From NCBI GenBank assembly GCA_024347015.1, contig AP024889.1, positions 2,852,001 to 2,916,000 on the forward strand: DNA of 64,000 nucleotides. Direction: 5' to 3'. Made by a program: the position numbers and the translations under genes. The notes under the pieces were generated by a model. The model searched no databases. It had not been told where the DNA came from and was given only the letters and a program-made list of their open reading frames with translations. This document shows, piece by piece, positions 19,296 through 31,073 of this stretch; within the stretch, counting starts at the first letter, position 1, and every line of letters starts with the position of its first letter. The stretch comes from Vibrio pectenicida (GTDB lineage: Bacteria; Pseudomonadota; Gammaproteobacteria; Enterobacterales; Vibrionaceae).

Positions 19296-20036
19296 TCAAT
19301 CTTTTACACCTGCTTTGTGATTAAGAATAACAACTTCTTCATCTAGCGCTTGTAACTTGTCTTTCATCTGCTGATGGCAAAGATTGGCATATTCTCGGAT
19401 ATTCCCTTTATTGAAATCATCTGAACTTATAGGGGATAACATTTCAACAATAACATGGCCGTTGTTCCAGCGATTTAGTTTAAGGCCGTATGTTGAGCTA
19501 CACACAATAGGAATTACAGGAACCTTAGCACCAACAGCCGCATGAAACGCGCCTGTTTTGAAAGATAATAGACCCCGTCCACGAGATCGAGTACCTTCAG
19601 GAAACATCCATACAGAGACTTCACTCATATTCATATTATCAACTACTTGATCTATAGTACTTTTGGCTTTTGAACGGTTTGCTCTGTCAATCAGTATGTT
19701 ACCTGTTAACCAGTACAACTGCCCAAACAAAGGCATCCAAGCTAAGCTTTTCTTCCCTACAGTCACCACTTTAGGCGTCACCGCTGAAGAAATAGTAAAC
19801 AAATCCCAATTATTTTGATGGTTAGCGATATAGACATTCTGCCCGCTATGATACGCATCATTAGGTATTCGCAACTCTAATGTAATACCGAATACACGAG
19901 ACATCTTGCTAAATAGACGCCCAAAAGTAAAAACGTGTTTCGGATTTCTTGGACTAAGCAAACAATATCCACATCCAAATACAAACATAAAAATGGCAAA
20001 AATCGCGATGGCTAATACACGTAATAGAGCAATCAT
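19296..20036 (-). CDS. plsC: 1-acyl-sn-glycerol-3-phosphate acyltransferase (PlsC-like)
   Basis: This membrane enzyme acylates lysophosphatidic acid to phosphatidic acid. The 246 residues start with a hydrophobic helix (residues 1-27) and carry the acyltransferase motifs NHQNNWD (72-78) and FPEGTRSRG (145-153). Vibrios can hold more than one PlsC homologue, so this may not be the only one. It stands alone, 112 bp downstream of the murA stop codon. Confidence 0.9.
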   Translation of the reverse strand: MIALLRVLAIAIFAIFMFVFGCGYCLLSPRNPKHVFTFGRLFSKMSRVFGITLELRIPNDAYHSGQNVYIANHQNNWDLFTISSAVTPKVVTVGKKSLAWMPLFGQLYWLTGNILIDRANRSKAKSTIDQVVDNMNMSEVSVWMFPEGTRSRGRGLLSFKTGAFHAAVGAKVPVIPIVCSSTYGLKLNRWNNGHVIVEMLSPISSDDFNKGNIREYANLCHQQMKDKLQALDEEVVILNHKAGVKD

Positions 20037-20103
20037 TAGTTGTTCTCCAACAACAAAATAGTCAGTAATATTTGCCCATGACTTTAACTGATCTTATCTT
20101 CAT

Positions 20104-20131
20104 AAAAAAGCCGAAACTCCCGTTTCGGCTT
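20104..20131 (-). terminator. Terminator of the mla-ibaG-murA operon
   Basis: A 10 bp stem (AAGCCGAAAC / GTTTCGGCTT) with a 4 nt loop is flanked by an A tract that gives a U run on the minus strand, just after murA. Confidence 0.9.
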
Positions 20132-20148
20132 AGCTATTCGAACTGTAA

Positions 20149-21423
<1,275 letters not shown>

Positions 21424-21681
21424 TTATAGTGACATCAACTTCTTATCACGAGCCCATTCCTCAGGAGAATAGGCTTTGATAGAAAGGGCGTGGATATCAT
21501 TTCTTTGGATATATTCCATTAGCGGAGCATAAATTAATTGCTGTTTTTTCACACGACTCATTCCATCGAAACACGCATCAACAGCAACCACTTCATAGTG
21601 GCTGCCTTCTCCCTTCACGTGAAGTTCTTCCAAACTCAGTGCTTGCTCTAAAATTTGCTGTACTTTGGCACTATCCACCAC
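21424..21681 (-). CDS. ibaG: BolA-family protein IbaG
   Basis: The 85 residues contain the BolA/IbaG segment [20 protein letters not shown] and the ending AYSPEEWAR. IbaG proteins bind monothiol glutaredoxin with a [2Fe-2S] cluster and are linked to acid stress and envelope traits. The gene lies 9 bp before the murA start, the conserved order mlaB-ibaG-murA. Confidence 0.93.
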   Translation of the reverse strand: MVDSAKVQQILEQALSLEELHVKGEGSHYEVVAVDACFDGMSRVKKQQLIYAPLMEYIQRNDIHALSIKAYSPEEWARDKKLMSL

Positions 21682-21691
21682 TTACCCCTAT

Positions 21692-22000
21692 TTAATTCTT
21701 TATATGCCCGTTTATACACTCTTCGACATTACTCAACTGAAATAAAGTTAGCAGTTGTTTAGGCACGAAACTAAGCATTATATGACAGTTTTTTATTTTT
21801 GCATGTTCTATTAAATGAATTAACATCACCATGCCTGCGGAGTCCACTCGCTCTACTTTCTCTAAGCTCAGCTCAATAACCGAATTACTGGGATTCCACT
21901 GAGACAAAGCCCCCCAAAGTTCAGGTACTGATTCTCTATCTAAAACTCCTAACACCTGATATTCATCATCAGATATCCTTAGCCACTGATCTGAGTTCAT
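21692..22000 (-). CDS. mlaB: MlaB, STAS-domain subunit of the Mla phospholipid transporter
   Basis: The 102 residues form a STAS domain with the VERVDSAGMVMLIHLIEHA helix-loop seen in the family. MlaB stabilises and activates the MlaF ATPase at the inner membrane. Its ATG overlaps the mlaC stop by 4 nt, implying coupled translation. Confidence 0.9.
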   Translation of the reverse strand: MNSDQWLRISDDEYQVLGVLDRESVPELWGALSQWNPSNSVIELSLEKVERVDSAGMVMLIHLIEHAKIKNCHIMLSFVPKQLLTLFQLSNVEECINGHIKN

Positions 22001-22638
22001 TTTTCTTTACTCTCAAAGCGAATAGGTCGCGCAGCCAAATCTTCAAGATCTTTCGCAACAACTAAAATGCCGTCTTGACGCAATTGACTACTCCATTCTG
22101 ACTGTTTACTAGAGAGTAAACTTATACCCTCAGCAATAATATCGAATGCCTGCCATTCACCGGTTTTTTTATCTTTTCTCAATTTAAACTCAAGCTTAAT
22201 GTTTGGCCTTGGAGAATCAATAATGTCAACTTTAACACCCGTAATCGTCTTACTTGGGTCTATTTTAGATTCTGGGCCAAAATTTATTTCCTGATTAGTG
22301 TATTGAGTTAGAACCTGAGCATAAGAGCTAACTAAGTAGGCACGAAATGAGACGATAAACTTACCTACATCCTCTCTTTTTGCCCCCTTCAAGTTTGGGC
22401 CTAATAATTTTAATGCCGCATATTTTTCATTGATATAGGGCATCAGTTCTTCTTCAACGATCACTTTTAGATAATCGGGATTCTTTTGGATTTTATCCTG
22501 CTCTAATTTTAATCGATCAAAGGCCTGCTCAGACACCTGTTTCATCATCTGATAGGGCTGTGTTTTATCGACTTCAGCTGCAGAAGCTGTCAGCGCCATA
22601 GCAAAAATAGCTACAGCCATTACTAACTTCTTAAACAT
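21997..22638 (-). CDS. mlaC: MlaC, periplasmic phospholipid-binding protein
   Basis: The 213 residues begin with a signal peptide (MFKKLVMAVAIFAMALTASA, cleavage near residue 20). The mature protein has the MlaC/Ttg2 domain with the VDIIDSPRPNIKLEFKLRK strand region. It shuttles phospholipid between the outer-membrane MlaA complex and inner-membrane MlaFEDB. It starts 2 nt after the mlaD stop. Confidence 0.93.
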   Translation of the reverse strand: MFKKLVMAVAIFAMALTASAAEVDKTQPYQMMKQVSEQAFDRLKLEQDKIQKNPDYLKVIVEEELMPYINEKYAALKLLGPNLKGAKREDVGKFIVSFRAYLVSSYAQVLTQYTNQEINFGPESKIDPSKTITGVKVDIIDSPRPNIKLEFKLRKDKKTGEWQAFDIIAEGISLLSSKQSEWSSQLRQDGILVVAKDLEDLAARPIRFESKEK

Positions 22639-22640
22639 TA

Positions 22641-23135
22641 TTATTCCTCTTCTTTTTTACCCGAATCGCCACCACCAACGCTATACAAAACTTGACCAAT
22701 TAAGTCTTCTAATACCAATGCTGACTTGGTATCTTCAATGTAATTACCATCAACTAACATCTGCTCATCATCAAAAACAAACCCAGGAGTTAAGCCTATG
22801 TATTGCTCTCCAATTAAACCTGACGTTAATATCTTGACACTCGAAGTATCAGGAAACTCATCATACTCTGCGTTGATTGCAATGGTCACGACAGGAAGAA
22901 GGTTCTCCTTATTCAAGCCAATATCAGTAACGCGCCCTACTACCACACCTCCGACTTTAACCGGTGAACGTACTTTTAGGCTTCCTATATTATCGAACTC
23001 TGCTTTTAAAGCGTAAGTATTATTCGAACCCAATCCCTTTACGTCAGCCACTTGAAAAATCATCACCAAAATCGCGCAAATTCCAGCAATAACAAATGTG
23101 CCAACCCATAATTCAATCTTTCTAGTTTGTTGCAT
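22641..23135 (-). CDS. mlaD: MlaD, MCE-domain subunit of the Mla transporter
   Basis: The 164 residues have one N-terminal membrane helix (about 10-30) and an MCE domain (about 38-120, FDNIGSLKVRSPVKVGGVVVGRV). MlaD forms a hexameric ring on MlaE and hands lipid to MlaC. The acidic lysine-rich tail (GKKEEE) is typical of small variation at this end. It is separated from mlaE by 2 nt. Confidence 0.94.
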   Translation of the reverse strand: MQQTRKIELWVGTFVIAGICAILVMIFQVADVKGLGSNNTYALKAEFDNIGSLKVRSPVKVGGVVVGRVTDIGLNKENLLPVVTIAINAEYDEFPDTSSVKILTSGLIGEQYIGLTPGFVFDDEQMLVDGNYIEDTKSALVLEDLIGQVLYSVGGGDSGKKEEE

Positions 23136-23137
23136 AC

Positions 23138-23929
23138 TTAGTTCCCAAACATCAATGCAGTCAGTACAAAGTCTAAACCAAGTACTGCCAATGAAGAGTG
23201 TACGACGGTACGTGTCGTGGCTCGACTTATGCCTTCCGAAGTTGGAATTGCATCATACCCATTAAATAACGCTATCCAAGTCACAGTGATAGCAAATACC
23301 AGACTTTTAATCAGGCTATTACCTATATCTTGTCCAAGCTCCACAGATGATTGCATCGCAGACCAAAAGCTACCGTGATCGATACCTTTCCAGTCAACAC
23401 CTACCAGTTGGCCTCCCCAAATACCAACTGCCATAAAAATCATCACTAGCATAGGCATAGATACCACTCCTGCCCAAAAACGTGGTGCTATTACTCGTTT
23501 TAATGGGTCAACAGCCATCATTTCCATACTCGATAACTGCTCTGTTGCCTTCATTAAACCAATTTCAGCTGTTAAAGCTGAACCTGCTCTTCCAGCAAAG
23601 AGTAAAGCGGTTACGACTGGGCCCAACTCACGCAATAATGACAAAGCGACCATTTGGCCAAGGGCTCCTTCTGCACCAAAATCAACAAGAATAATGTATC
23701 CTTGAAGGCTCAATACCATGCCAATAAATAGGCCAGACAAGACAATAATAATTAAGGACTGAACACCAACGCTGTACAATTGTTTCATCAATAAAGGGAG
23801 GTTTTTAATTGGACGAGGTCTTGATGCAAGGGCTCCGAAGAGCATTAAACTCGCGCGCCCAATAGACTCACATGTGTTTAATACGTTGCGACCAGTAGAG
23901 GCAATAAAATTTGCCAAGTCAGATACCAT
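23138..23929 (-). CDS. mlaE: MlaE, permease of the Mla phospholipid transporter
   Basis: The 263-residue inner-membrane protein has the [19 protein letters not shown] and [13 protein letters not shown] motifs of the family. An open frame extends to 23989, but those extra 20 codons lie inside mlaF and have no family match. ATG 23929 was therefore taken. It overlaps the mlaF stop by 11 nt, which suggests coupled translation. Confidence 0.94.
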   Translation of the reverse strand: MVSDLANFIASTGRNVLNTCESIGRASLMLFGALASRPRPIKNLPLLMKQLYSVGVQSLIIIVLSGLFIGMVLSLQGYIILVDFGAEGALGQMVALSLLRELGPVVTALLFAGRAGSALTAEIGLMKATEQLSSMEMMAVDPLKRVIAPRFWAGVVSMPMLVMIFMAVGIWGGQLVGVDWKGIDHGSFWSAMQSSVELGQDIGNSLIKSLVFAITVTWIALFNGYDAIPTSEGISRATTRTVVHSSLAVLGLDFVLTALMFGN

Positions 23930-24722
23930 CAAAAAGCTCCTTAGCGAGAGGTTGTGCTGGGTAGCGAAACGGTACTGGCCCATCCGCATCCCCTAGAAGA
24001 AATTGTTGAACTTGCGGATCAGGGTTAGCTCGCAATTCATCAGGAGTTCCATTAGCAATAATTTTCCCATTCGCTAAAATATAGACCCAATCTGCAATAC
24101 TCATCACCTCAGGAACATCGTGAGAGACAACGATGGAGGTCACACCCAACGCTTGGTTTAAATTACGTATTAGTTCAACCAAGACTCCCATTGTAATCGG
24201 GTCTTGCCCGACAAAAGGCTCATCAAACATAATAAGTTCTGGATCAAGTGCGATTGCACGTGCCAGCGCTGCTCTTCGCGCCATACCACCAGATAATTCA
24301 CTCGGCATTAATTGCGCAGCACCTCGTAAACCAACAGCTTCAAGTTTCAATAGTACTAAGGTGCGTATCAGTTCTTCATTTAAGCTAGTATGCTCACGCA
24401 GTGGGAAAGCAACGTTATCAAAGACGTTTAGATCGGTAAACAATGCTCCAGATTGGAACAACATACTCATTTTCTTACGTTCTTTATACAATCGTTTACG
24501 ATTTAGAGCTGGAATATTCTCGCCATCAAACCATACTTCTCCCTGTTCTGGGTATAGTTGGCCACCAATCAGACGCAATAAGGTAGTTTTACCTATTCCT
24601 GACGGTCCCATAATTGCGGTCACTTTACCGCGAGGAACATGCAAACTGACATCGTCAAATATCAGCCTTTTGCCACGTGAAAAAGTTAAGTTTTTAATGG
24701 TCACAAGATCTAAAGAAGACAT
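23919..24722 (-). CDS. mlaF: MlaF, ATPase of the Mla phospholipid transporter
   Basis: The 267-residue ABC ATPase has Walker A GPSGIGKT (39-46), signature [10 protein letters not shown] and Walker B LIMFDEPF. It powers phospholipid movement by MlaFEDB to keep the outer membrane asymmetric. ATG 24722 was chosen because AGGG lies about 8 nt upstream and the family begins here; the frame is open to 24755. It is the first gene of the minus-strand operon mlaFEDCB-ibaG-murA. Confidence 0.95.
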   Translation of the reverse strand: MSSLDLVTIKNLTFSRGKRLIFDDVSLHVPRGKVTAIMGPSGIGKTTLLRLIGGQLYPEQGEVWFDGENIPALNRKRLYKERKKMSMLFQSGALFTDLNVFDNVAFPLREHTSLNEELIRTLVLLKLEAVGLRGAAQLMPSELSGGMARRAALARAIALDPELIMFDEPFVGQDPITMGVLVELIRNLNQALGVTSIVVSHDVPEVMSIADWVYILANGKIIANGTPDELRANPDPQVQQFLLGDADGPVPFRYPAQPLAKELFDGI

Positions 24723-24957
24723 GGTATACCCTGACTTAGCGCTTTGAGTCGGCAATCATAAGCACATTGTGTGAAAATTTGAAGCACTGTTCGATTTATT
24801 ATGGTCAACATTTTACTAAATAAGTTCATTTTCATTACCATAGCTGATAAAGGCTGCCAATTTAATTGGTGAACAATTAATTACTTCCCTTTTTTAGCCT
24901 AAACCGTCAAAATTGAGAGTTAAACTTGCCCCTTTGTCCACTAAGTTAAGGATCATC

Positions 24958-25929
24958 ATGTTTGAAGCGATTGCGTTTCTGGTTGTTGGGTTAATCTTTT
25001 TAGTTTGGAGTGCTGATAAACTCGTATTTGGCGCAGCCGCACTAGCACGAAATATCGGTATTTCACCTTTAGTGATTGGTATGACTATCCTAGCCATGGG
25101 GTCTTCAGCCCCAGAAATGATGGTTTCAGCAACCGCCGCATTAAGCGGAAAAACAGATACAGCAGTCGGTAACGTATTGGGGTCAAATATCGCCAATATA
25201 GCATTAATTCTCGGCATTACGGCAATGGTGAAACCGCTTTCTATTAGCTCCGCAGTTTTACGCAGAGAATTACCTCTTATGATTGGGGTCACGATACTTG
25301 CTGGTGTTGTGTTATGGGACAGCCATTTAGGGTTCTACGAAGGTGTACTACTTTTTGTTCTATTTGCCGCATTTATTATAGCTATGTTGCGTATTAGCCG
25401 AAAAGAGCAAAAAAGTGGCCAACCCGATCCATTACTTGAAGAACAAGAATCAGAAGTTCCCAAAGGTGTCAGTAATAGCAAAGCAGCTATGTGGGTAATC
25501 ATTGGGTTAATCATCTTGCCTATCGCTGCAGATACCTTAGTTAAAAATGCAGTCTATATTGCACAATATTTTGGCATGAGCGATCTTGTTATCGGGCTAA
25601 CCATTATTGCCGTAGGAACAAGTTTACCGGAACTTGCAGCATCATTGGCTGGAGTAATGAAGGGTGAAGACGATATGGCTGTTGGTAATATCATTGGTTC
25701 AAATGTTTTCAACATTCTCGCAGTAATGGGAATTCCTGGCATTTTGAATCCATCCATTATTAGCCAATATGCAATGGGAAGAGACTTTTGGATAATGTTA
25801 GGGGTTTCTCTTCTATTGGTTGCAATGGCGCTGGGTAAGTCGCGAAGTGTAAACCGCATTGAAGGTGCTGTACTGTTTTTCTGCTTTATTTCATACCAAG
25901 GATATTTAATCCTTAACATGACCGCTTAA
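24958..25929 (+). CDS. yrbG: Calcium/sodium antiporter, CaCA family (YrbG-like)
   Basis: This 323-residue inner-membrane protein has the two inverted alpha-repeat motifs of the family: GSSAPEMMVSA in the first half and GTSLPELAASL in the second, each followed by a G-N-V/I-x-GSN motif. The start is ATG 24958 behind AAGGA with a 5 nt spacer; an upstream TTG at 24913 is not supported. It leads the plus-strand cluster into kdsD, as in E. coli, and is divergent from mlaF. Confidence 0.93.
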   Translation: MFEAIAFLVVGLIFLVWSADKLVFGAAALARNIGISPLVIGMTILAMGSSAPEMMVSATAALSGKTDTAVGNVLGSNIANIALILGITAMVKPLSISSAVLRRELPLMIGVTILAGVVLWDSHLGFYEGVLLFVLFAAFIIAMLRISRKEQKSGQPDPLLEEQESEVPKGVSNSKAAMWVIIGLIILPIAADTLVKNAVYIAQYFGMSDLVIGLTIIAVGTSLPELAASLAGVMKGEDDMAVGNIIGSNVFNILAVMGIPGILNPSIISQYAMGRDFWIMLGVSLLLVAMALGKSRSVNRIEGAVLFFCFISYQGYLILNMTA

Positions 25930-25955
25930 TTTTCTTTATTCGCTGGGAGTTTGAC

Positions 25956-26921
25956 ATGTTTGATTTTCGCTCGGCTGCTATTGCAGTCTTGAGAACCGAA
26001 ATAGAGGCCCTTGAGCAGCTAGACCAATATGTAAACCAAGATTTTATTCATGCCTGTGAACTGATTATCTCTAATCATGGCGGCAAGATAGCTGTCATGG
26101 GCATGGGTAAATCAGGTCATATTGGAAAAAAGATTGCCGCAACTCTAGCTAGTACAGGTACCTCTGCATTTTTTGTTCACCCTGGTGAGGCAGCTCATGG
26201 CGATCTCGGCATGATTAAAGCTGGTGACATTCTCCTTGCAATTTCAAACTCTGGGGAGTCTCCGGAAATCCTAGCTTTATTCCCGGTACTCAAACGGCTT
26301 AACATTAAAATCATCAGCATGACAGGTAAGCCATCCTCAAACATGGCCAAACTATCAGATTATCATTTACAAATAACAGTCCCTAAAGAAGCTTGCCCTT
26401 TGGGTCTAGCTCCTACTGCAAGCACAACAGCAACTTTAGTTATGGGAGATGCTTTAGCGGTCGCTTTACTTCAAGCGCGTGGATTTACAGCTGAAGATTT
26501 TGCTTTATCTCACCCAGGAGGATCTTTAGGTCGCAAACTGCTGCTTAAGCTTGCTGACGTTATGCATACTGGTGATGCTCTGCCTCTAGTGAATCCTCAA
26601 ACACTTATCAGAGATGCTTTACTAGTGATTAGCCAGAAAGGCCTAGGAATGGCCGCCGTTGTAGATAAAGATCAAAGGCTTGTGGGTATTTTCACTGATG
26701 GCGATCTCCGTCGGATACTTGATAAGCGTATTGATATACATAGTGCCCAAATCGGTGATGTTATGACAACTAACCCGACTACAGCTAATCCCGATATTCT
26801 TGCCGCTGAAGGATTAAATTTGATGCAAAATAAATCCATCAATGGCCTTATTTTATGTGACAAGGATAAGGTCGTGGGCGCATTAAACATGCATGATTTA
26901 TTAAAGGCTGGGGTGATATAA
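25956..26921 (+). CDS. kdsD: Arabinose-5-phosphate isomerase KdsD
   Basis: The enzyme converts ribulose 5-phosphate to arabinose 5-phosphate for Kdo, the inner sugar of lipopolysaccharide. The 321 residues contain a SIS domain (about 35-170, GMGKSGHIGKK and SNSGESPE) and two CBS domains (about 205-320). GGGAG provides the ribosome binding site. It overlaps kdsC by 1 nt. Confidence 0.95.
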   Translation: MFDFRSAAIAVLRTEIEALEQLDQYVNQDFIHACELIISNHGGKIAVMGMGKSGHIGKKIAATLASTGTSAFFVHPGEAAHGDLGMIKAGDILLAISNSGESPEILALFPVLKRLNIKIISMTGKPSSNMAKLSDYHLQITVPKEACPLGLAPTASTTATLVMGDALAVALLQARGFTAEDFALSHPGGSLGRKLLLKLADVMHTGDALPLVNPQTLIRDALLVISQKGLGMAAVVDKDQRLVGIFTDGDLRRILDKRIDIHSAQIGDVMTTNPTTANPDILAAEGLNLMQNKSINGLILCDKDKVVGALNMHDLLKAGVI

Positions 26922-27478
26922 TGTCAACAATGATTAAAACTCTATATAAACCAGTGGAACAAAATACATTTAATGTTGCCCAAAAGATTAAACTATTGAT
27001 ATGCGATGTAGATGGTGTATTTTCTGACGGGCTCATTTACATGGGTAATAATGGGGAAGAACTAAAAACCTTTCATACAAGAGATGGTTATGGTGTTAAA
27101 TCCCTAATGAAATCAGGGGTTGAATTCGCGATTATCACCGGACGAAAATCACGCATTGTAGAAAACCGTATGAATGCTCTTGGTATCTCATTATTATACC
27201 AAGGTCAGGAAGACAAATTAACAGCATACAATGATATATGTGGCAAATTAAATATTGCACCAGAACATACTGGTTATATCGGTGATGATCTCATTGATTG
27301 GCCTGTGATGGAAAAGGTTGCATTAAAAGTATGTGTTGCAGACGGACATCCACTACTAGCTCAGCGTGCAAACTATGTGACTCACACACCAGGTGGTCAC
27401 GGCGCAGTTCGAGAGGTTTGTGACCTTATTTTACAGTCCCGTAATGAGCTTGATGTCTACAAAGGTTTAAGTATATGA
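26921..27478 (+). CDS. kdsC: 3-deoxy-D-manno-octulosonate 8-phosphate phosphatase
   Basis: This HAD-type phosphatase releases Kdo from Kdo 8-phosphate. The 185 residues carry the nucleophile motif DVDGVFSDG, the ITGRKS motif and GDDLIDWPVM. The ATG shares its A with the kdsD stop codon, and the stop overlaps lptC by 4 nt, so the genes are translationally linked. Confidence 0.95.
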   Translation: MSTMIKTLYKPVEQNTFNVAQKIKLLICDVDGVFSDGLIYMGNNGEELKTFHTRDGYGVKSLMKSGVEFAIITGRKSRIVENRMNALGISLLYQGQEDKLTAYNDICGKLNIAPEHTGYIGDDLIDWPVMEKVALKVCVADGHPLLAQRANYVTHTPGGHGAVREVCDLILQSRNELDVYKGLSI

Positions 27479-28038
27479 GTTTCTCCCGTATCGGTTACCT
27501 GATACTGGCATTTGTTATCTCTTGGTCAACATACTACCTAGTAGAGAGAAGTCAGGGTTATGATATTCAAGTTGAGCCAAGCACTGAGTTACCTATGTTT
27601 AGTGGCGAAGATTTAATAAATACATCTTATAACGAACAAGGAATTCGCAGTTATGTCATTACTTCTGTTAAACTCGATCACTTCTCCAAAAGCGGTGATA
27701 CTATTTTTGATCACCCTGTATTAAAAGTGTACAAAGAAGGTTCGACACAAGAGTGGCAGGTGACCGCTGAGCGCGGGGTTCTTGATAAAGACCATGTACT
27801 GACTCTCTATGAGAATGTCCTAGCAAAAAACTTACTACCCGAATCTGGTTTCGATACTATGTCTACGGATATGCTCAGTATTCAGTTAGATAATCGTGAT
27901 TTTTGGGCAGACAACCAAGTGACTCTGATTGGCCCACAATTTGAAACCGTAGGTCAAGCTATGAAAGGCAATTTTGCCGAGAACAACGCAACCCTATATA
28001 ATAATGTAAAAAGTAGATATGAAACTGTCACACCTTAG
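27475..28038 (+). CDS. lptC: LptC, inner-membrane LPS transport protein
   Basis: The 187 residues have one N-terminal membrane helix (about 5-22) followed by a periplasmic beta-jellyroll of the LptC family. LptC receives LPS from LptB2FG and passes it to LptA. The gene overlaps kdsC by 4 nt and lptA by 20 nt. Confidence 0.93.
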   Translation: MSFSRIGYLILAFVISWSTYYLVERSQGYDIQVEPSTELPMFSGEDLINTSYNEQGIRSYVITSVKLDHFSKSGDTIFDHPVLKVYKEGSTQEWQVTAERGVLDKDHVLTLYENVLAKNLLPESGFDTMSTDMLSIQLDNRDFWADNQVTLIGPQFETVGQAMKGNFAENNATLYNNVKSRYETVTP

Positions 28039-28516
28039 TCTAATTTCTTTTTTACTGATTTCCGGGCCAGCGCTAGCGCTGTCTACCGACCTTGATCAGC
28101 CAGCATATATCGACTCTGCGACTCAGCAGCTTGATATGCAAAGTCATAAAGCTACTTTCATTGGAGACGTCACACTTAAGCAAGGCAGTATCAACATCAC
28201 CGCTGATAAAGTTATCGTCACCAGAAATTCCAAAGATGGCTCAATTCAAGAGATTGAGGGATACGGCGATCTCGCCACTTTCTCCCAGCTCACCGATGAT
28301 GGTAAAACACTCTATGGCGAAGCAAAAGAGCTTTACTACAAAGTCGTTAGAGATGAGTTAATAATGATAGAAAAAGCAATGCTTTCTCAAGATGACAGTG
28401 AAATTCATAGCAAAAAAATTCGCTACAAGATTTCTTCTCAAAAACTTATCGCAGATGGCAACCAAACTGGCGAACGTGTGAAAACAATCCTTCAGCCACA
28501 AACGATCCAAGAGTAA
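28019..28516 (+). CDS. lptA: LptA, periplasmic LPS bridge protein
   Basis: The 165 residues start with a signal peptide (cleavage likely after ALA near residue 21). The OstA-type jellyroll includes [20 protein letters not shown]. LptA multimers bridge LPS between LptC and LptD. It overlaps lptC by 20 nt and is 2 nt from lptB. Confidence 0.94.
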   Translation: MKLSHLSLISFLLISGPALALSTDLDQPAYIDSATQQLDMQSHKATFIGDVTLKQGSINITADKVIVTRNSKDGSIQEIEGYGDLATFSQLTDDGKTLYGEAKELYYKVVRDELIMIEKAMLSQDDSEIHSKKIRYKISSQKLIADGNQTGERVKTILQPQTIQE

Positions 28517-28518
28517 CT

Positions 28519-29244
28519 ATGGCAAAACTCAAAGCAGAGCACTTAGCAAAAACTTATGGCAACCGAAAAGTTGTCACTGATGTTAGTTTAGAGGTTACTT
28601 CAGGACAAATTGTCGGCCTGTTAGGTCCCAATGGTGCAGGTAAAACCACATCTTTTTACATGATAGTCGGACTTGTCGCTCGTGATGAAGGTTCAATCAC
28701 TATTGATGATGAAGATATTAGCATTCTCCCTATGCATAGCCGCTCTCGTATGGGAATCGGTTACTTACCACAAGAAGCCTCTATTTTCAGAAAGCTTTCT
28801 GTCGAACATAATATTATGGCGGTTTTGGAAACACGCGAAGAACTTACTCGCGAACAGCGCCAAGACAAACTAGAAGATCTGTTGGAAGAATTCCACATTC
28901 AGCACATTAGACACAGTGCTGGTATGGCATTATCTGGAGGAGAACGTCGCCGTGTAGAAATCGCTCGAGCGCTAGCAGCTAACCCTCAGTTTATTTTGTT
29001 GGATGAGCCTTTTGCTGGCGTCGACCCGATATCCGTCATTGATATTAAAAAAATCATTGAGCATTTACGTGATCGTGGGCTGGGCGTTCTAATCACAGAT
29101 CATAACGTACGAGAAACATTAGATGTATGTGAAAAAGCGTATATAGTCAGCCAAGGGCATTTAATTGCTGAAGGTACCCCTGATCAGGTACTCAACAATG
29201 AACAAGTAAAACAAGTTTATCTCGGTGAACAATTCCGTCTATGA
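28519..29244 (+). CDS. lptB: LptB, ATPase of the LPS transporter
   Basis: The 241-residue ABC ATPase has Walker A GPNGAGKT (36-43), the signature [15 protein letters not shown] and Walker B FILLDEPF. It powers extraction of LPS from the inner membrane with LptFG, which are not in this window. It lies directly before rpoN, the conserved order. Confidence 0.96.
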   Translation: MAKLKAEHLAKTYGNRKVVTDVSLEVTSGQIVGLLGPNGAGKTTSFYMIVGLVARDEGSITIDDEDISILPMHSRSRMGIGYLPQEASIFRKLSVEHNIMAVLETREELTREQRQDKLEDLLEEFHIQHIRHSAGMALSGGERRRVEIARALAANPQFILLDEPFAGVDPISVIDIKKIIEHLRDRGLGVLITDHNVRETLDVCEKAYIVSQGHLIAEGTPDQVLNNEQVKQVYLGEQFRL

Positions 29245-29295
29245 TTAAAATGAAGAACGGTAAGATTCTATAGCATCTAAGGCAATTAATACTGA

Positions 29296-30756
29296 ATGAA
29301 ACCCTCATTACAACTCAAGCTAGGACAACAATTAGCTATGACCCCACAATTGCAACAAGCTATTCGCTTGCTGCAATTGTCAACCTTAGATCTTCAACAG
29401 GAGATTCAAGAAGCTTTAGATTCGAACCCACTTTTAGAAGTTGAAGAAAGTGGTGAAGAAAGCTCAAATATTGAAGAAAAGTCTGTAAATGAGGAGAAGG
29501 AAGCCAATACCGAAGCCACAGAACCTGAGGTAAAAGATAGCTCTGATCTTATCGAAACATCAGAAATAAGTAACGAGCTTGAAATAGATACCACTTGGGA
29601 AGATGTATACAGCGCCAACACAGGGAGTACGGGTCTTGCAATAGACGATGACATCCCCGTTTATCAAGGTGAAACAACCCAGTCCTTGCATGACTACCTC
29701 ACTTGGCAACTAGATTTAACGCCATTTAGTGACACAGACCGAACTATTGCCATAGCGATCATTGATGCTATAGATGACTACGGCTATTTAACGATTTCAA
29801 CTCAAGACATTCTCGAAAGCTTTAATAATGAAGATATTGAACTAGAAGAAATTGAAGCCGTTCGCAAGCGTGTTCAGCAATTTGATCCATTAGGTGTCGC
29901 ATCAAAAAACTTGCAAGACTGTCTACTTTTACAACTCGCTGCTTTCCCTGAAGACACCCCATGGCTAATAGAAGCCAAGATTGTACTTTCTGATTATATA
30001 GATCAGCTAGGTAATCGTGATTATAAGGTGATCATAAAAGAAGCAAGATTAAAAGAGTCTGATTTAAAAGAAGCTTTGGGGTTAATTAAGCAACTAGACC
30101 CTCGCCCTGGAAGTCGTATTTCTGCTGAACATGCAGAATATGTGGTTCCGGATGTATCTGTATTCAAGGAACATGGAAAATGGCGGGTCACTATAAACCC
30201 AGATTCAATGCCAAGATTGAAAGTTAACCAACAGTATGCTGCACTTGGAAAAGGCAGTAGTTCAGACAGTCAATACATTCGATCCAACCTTCAGGAAGCC
30301 AAGTGGCTAATAAAAAGTCTAGAAAGTCGGAATGAAACTTTGCTGAAGGTAGCGAAATGTATCGTTGAACATCAACGTGATTTCTTTGAGTATGGCGAGG
30401 AAGCAATGAAACCAATGGTACTCAATGATGTTGCACTAGATGTCGATATGCACGAATCTACTATTTCAAGAGTTACGACTCAAAAGTATATGCATACTCC
30501 ACGAGGTATTTTTGAATTAAAATATTTCTTTTCCAGCCATGTAAGTACGGATAATGGCGGAGAATGTTCATCCACTGCGATCAGAGCTTTAATTAAAAAG
30601 CTGGTTGCTGCTGAAAATAGTGCCAAACCACTCAGTGACAGTAAGATTGCAGCTCTACTTGCTGACCAAGGAATTCAAGTCGCTAGACGAACTATAGCGA
30701 AGTACAGAGAATCCCTAGGCATTGCCCCTTCGAGTCAGCGCAAACGCCTACTTTAG
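29296..30756 (+). CDS. rpoN: RNA polymerase sigma-54 factor
   Basis: The 486 residues have all sigma-54 parts: the glutamine-rich region I ([20 protein letters not shown]), an acidic region II (about 50-115), the core-binding region and the C-terminal RpoN box [10 protein letters not shown]. It directs transcription from -24/-12 promoters with enhancer-binding activators. A sigma-54 type promoter is visible before pspG in this window. Confidence 0.97.
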   Translation: MKPSLQLKLGQQLAMTPQLQQAIRLLQLSTLDLQQEIQEALDSNPLLEVEESGEESSNIEEKSVNEEKEANTEATEPEVKDSSDLIETSEISNELEIDTTWEDVYSANTGSTGLAIDDDIPVYQGETTQSLHDYLTWQLDLTPFSDTDRTIAIAIIDAIDDYGYLTISTQDILESFNNEDIELEEIEAVRKRVQQFDPLGVASKNLQDCLLLQLAAFPEDTPWLIEAKIVLSDYIDQLGNRDYKVIIKEARLKESDLKEALGLIKQLDPRPGSRISAEHAEYVVPDVSVFKEHGKWRVTINPDSMPRLKVNQQYAALGKGSSSDSQYIRSNLQEAKWLIKSLESRNETLLKVAKCIVEHQRDFFEYGEEAMKPMVLNDVALDVDMHESTISRVTTQKYMHTPRGIFELKYFFSSHVSTDNGGECSSTAIRALIKKLVAAENSAKPLSDSKIAALLADQGIQVARRTIAKYRESLGIAPSSQRKRLL

Positions 30757-30780
30757 GCCTCTAACCGAGAAGGAAAGTCT

Positions 30781-31068
30781 ATGCAAATCAATATAAATGG
30801 CCACCACATTGAGCTCACCGATTCAATGCAAGACTACGTAAATGAAAAGTTTCAAAAACTTGAGCGATTTTTTGACCATATAAATAACGTACATGTTGTT
30901 TTAAAAGTTGAAAAACTTCGCCAGATCGCAGAAGCTACCCTTCATGTCAACCAAGGCGAGATCCATGCATCTGCTGATGAAGAAAGCATATATGCTGCAA
31001 TAGATTCTTTGGTTGATAAATTGATTAGACAATTAAACAAACACAAAAAAAAGTTAAATAACCACTAA
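30781..31068 (+). CDS. hpf: Ribosome hibernation promoting factor
   Basis: The protein is the short 95-residue form, with the HPF/RaiA domain opening MQINI and the DYVNEKFQKLERFFDHI helix. Short HPF stabilises inactive 100S ribosomes together with Rmf in gammaproteobacteria. It lies between rpoN and ptsN, the usual place. Confidence 0.94.
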   Translation: MQININGHHIELTDSMQDYVNEKFQKLERFFDHINNVHVVLKVEKLRQIAEATLHVNQGEIHASADEESIYAAIDSLVDKLIRQLNKHKKKLNNH

Positions 31069-31073
31069 ATACT

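Noticed and set aside
24133..24747. Plus-strand 204-codon frame
   Set aside because: It is antisense to mlaF, whose product is a full ABC ATPase with all motifs, so this is a shadow frame.
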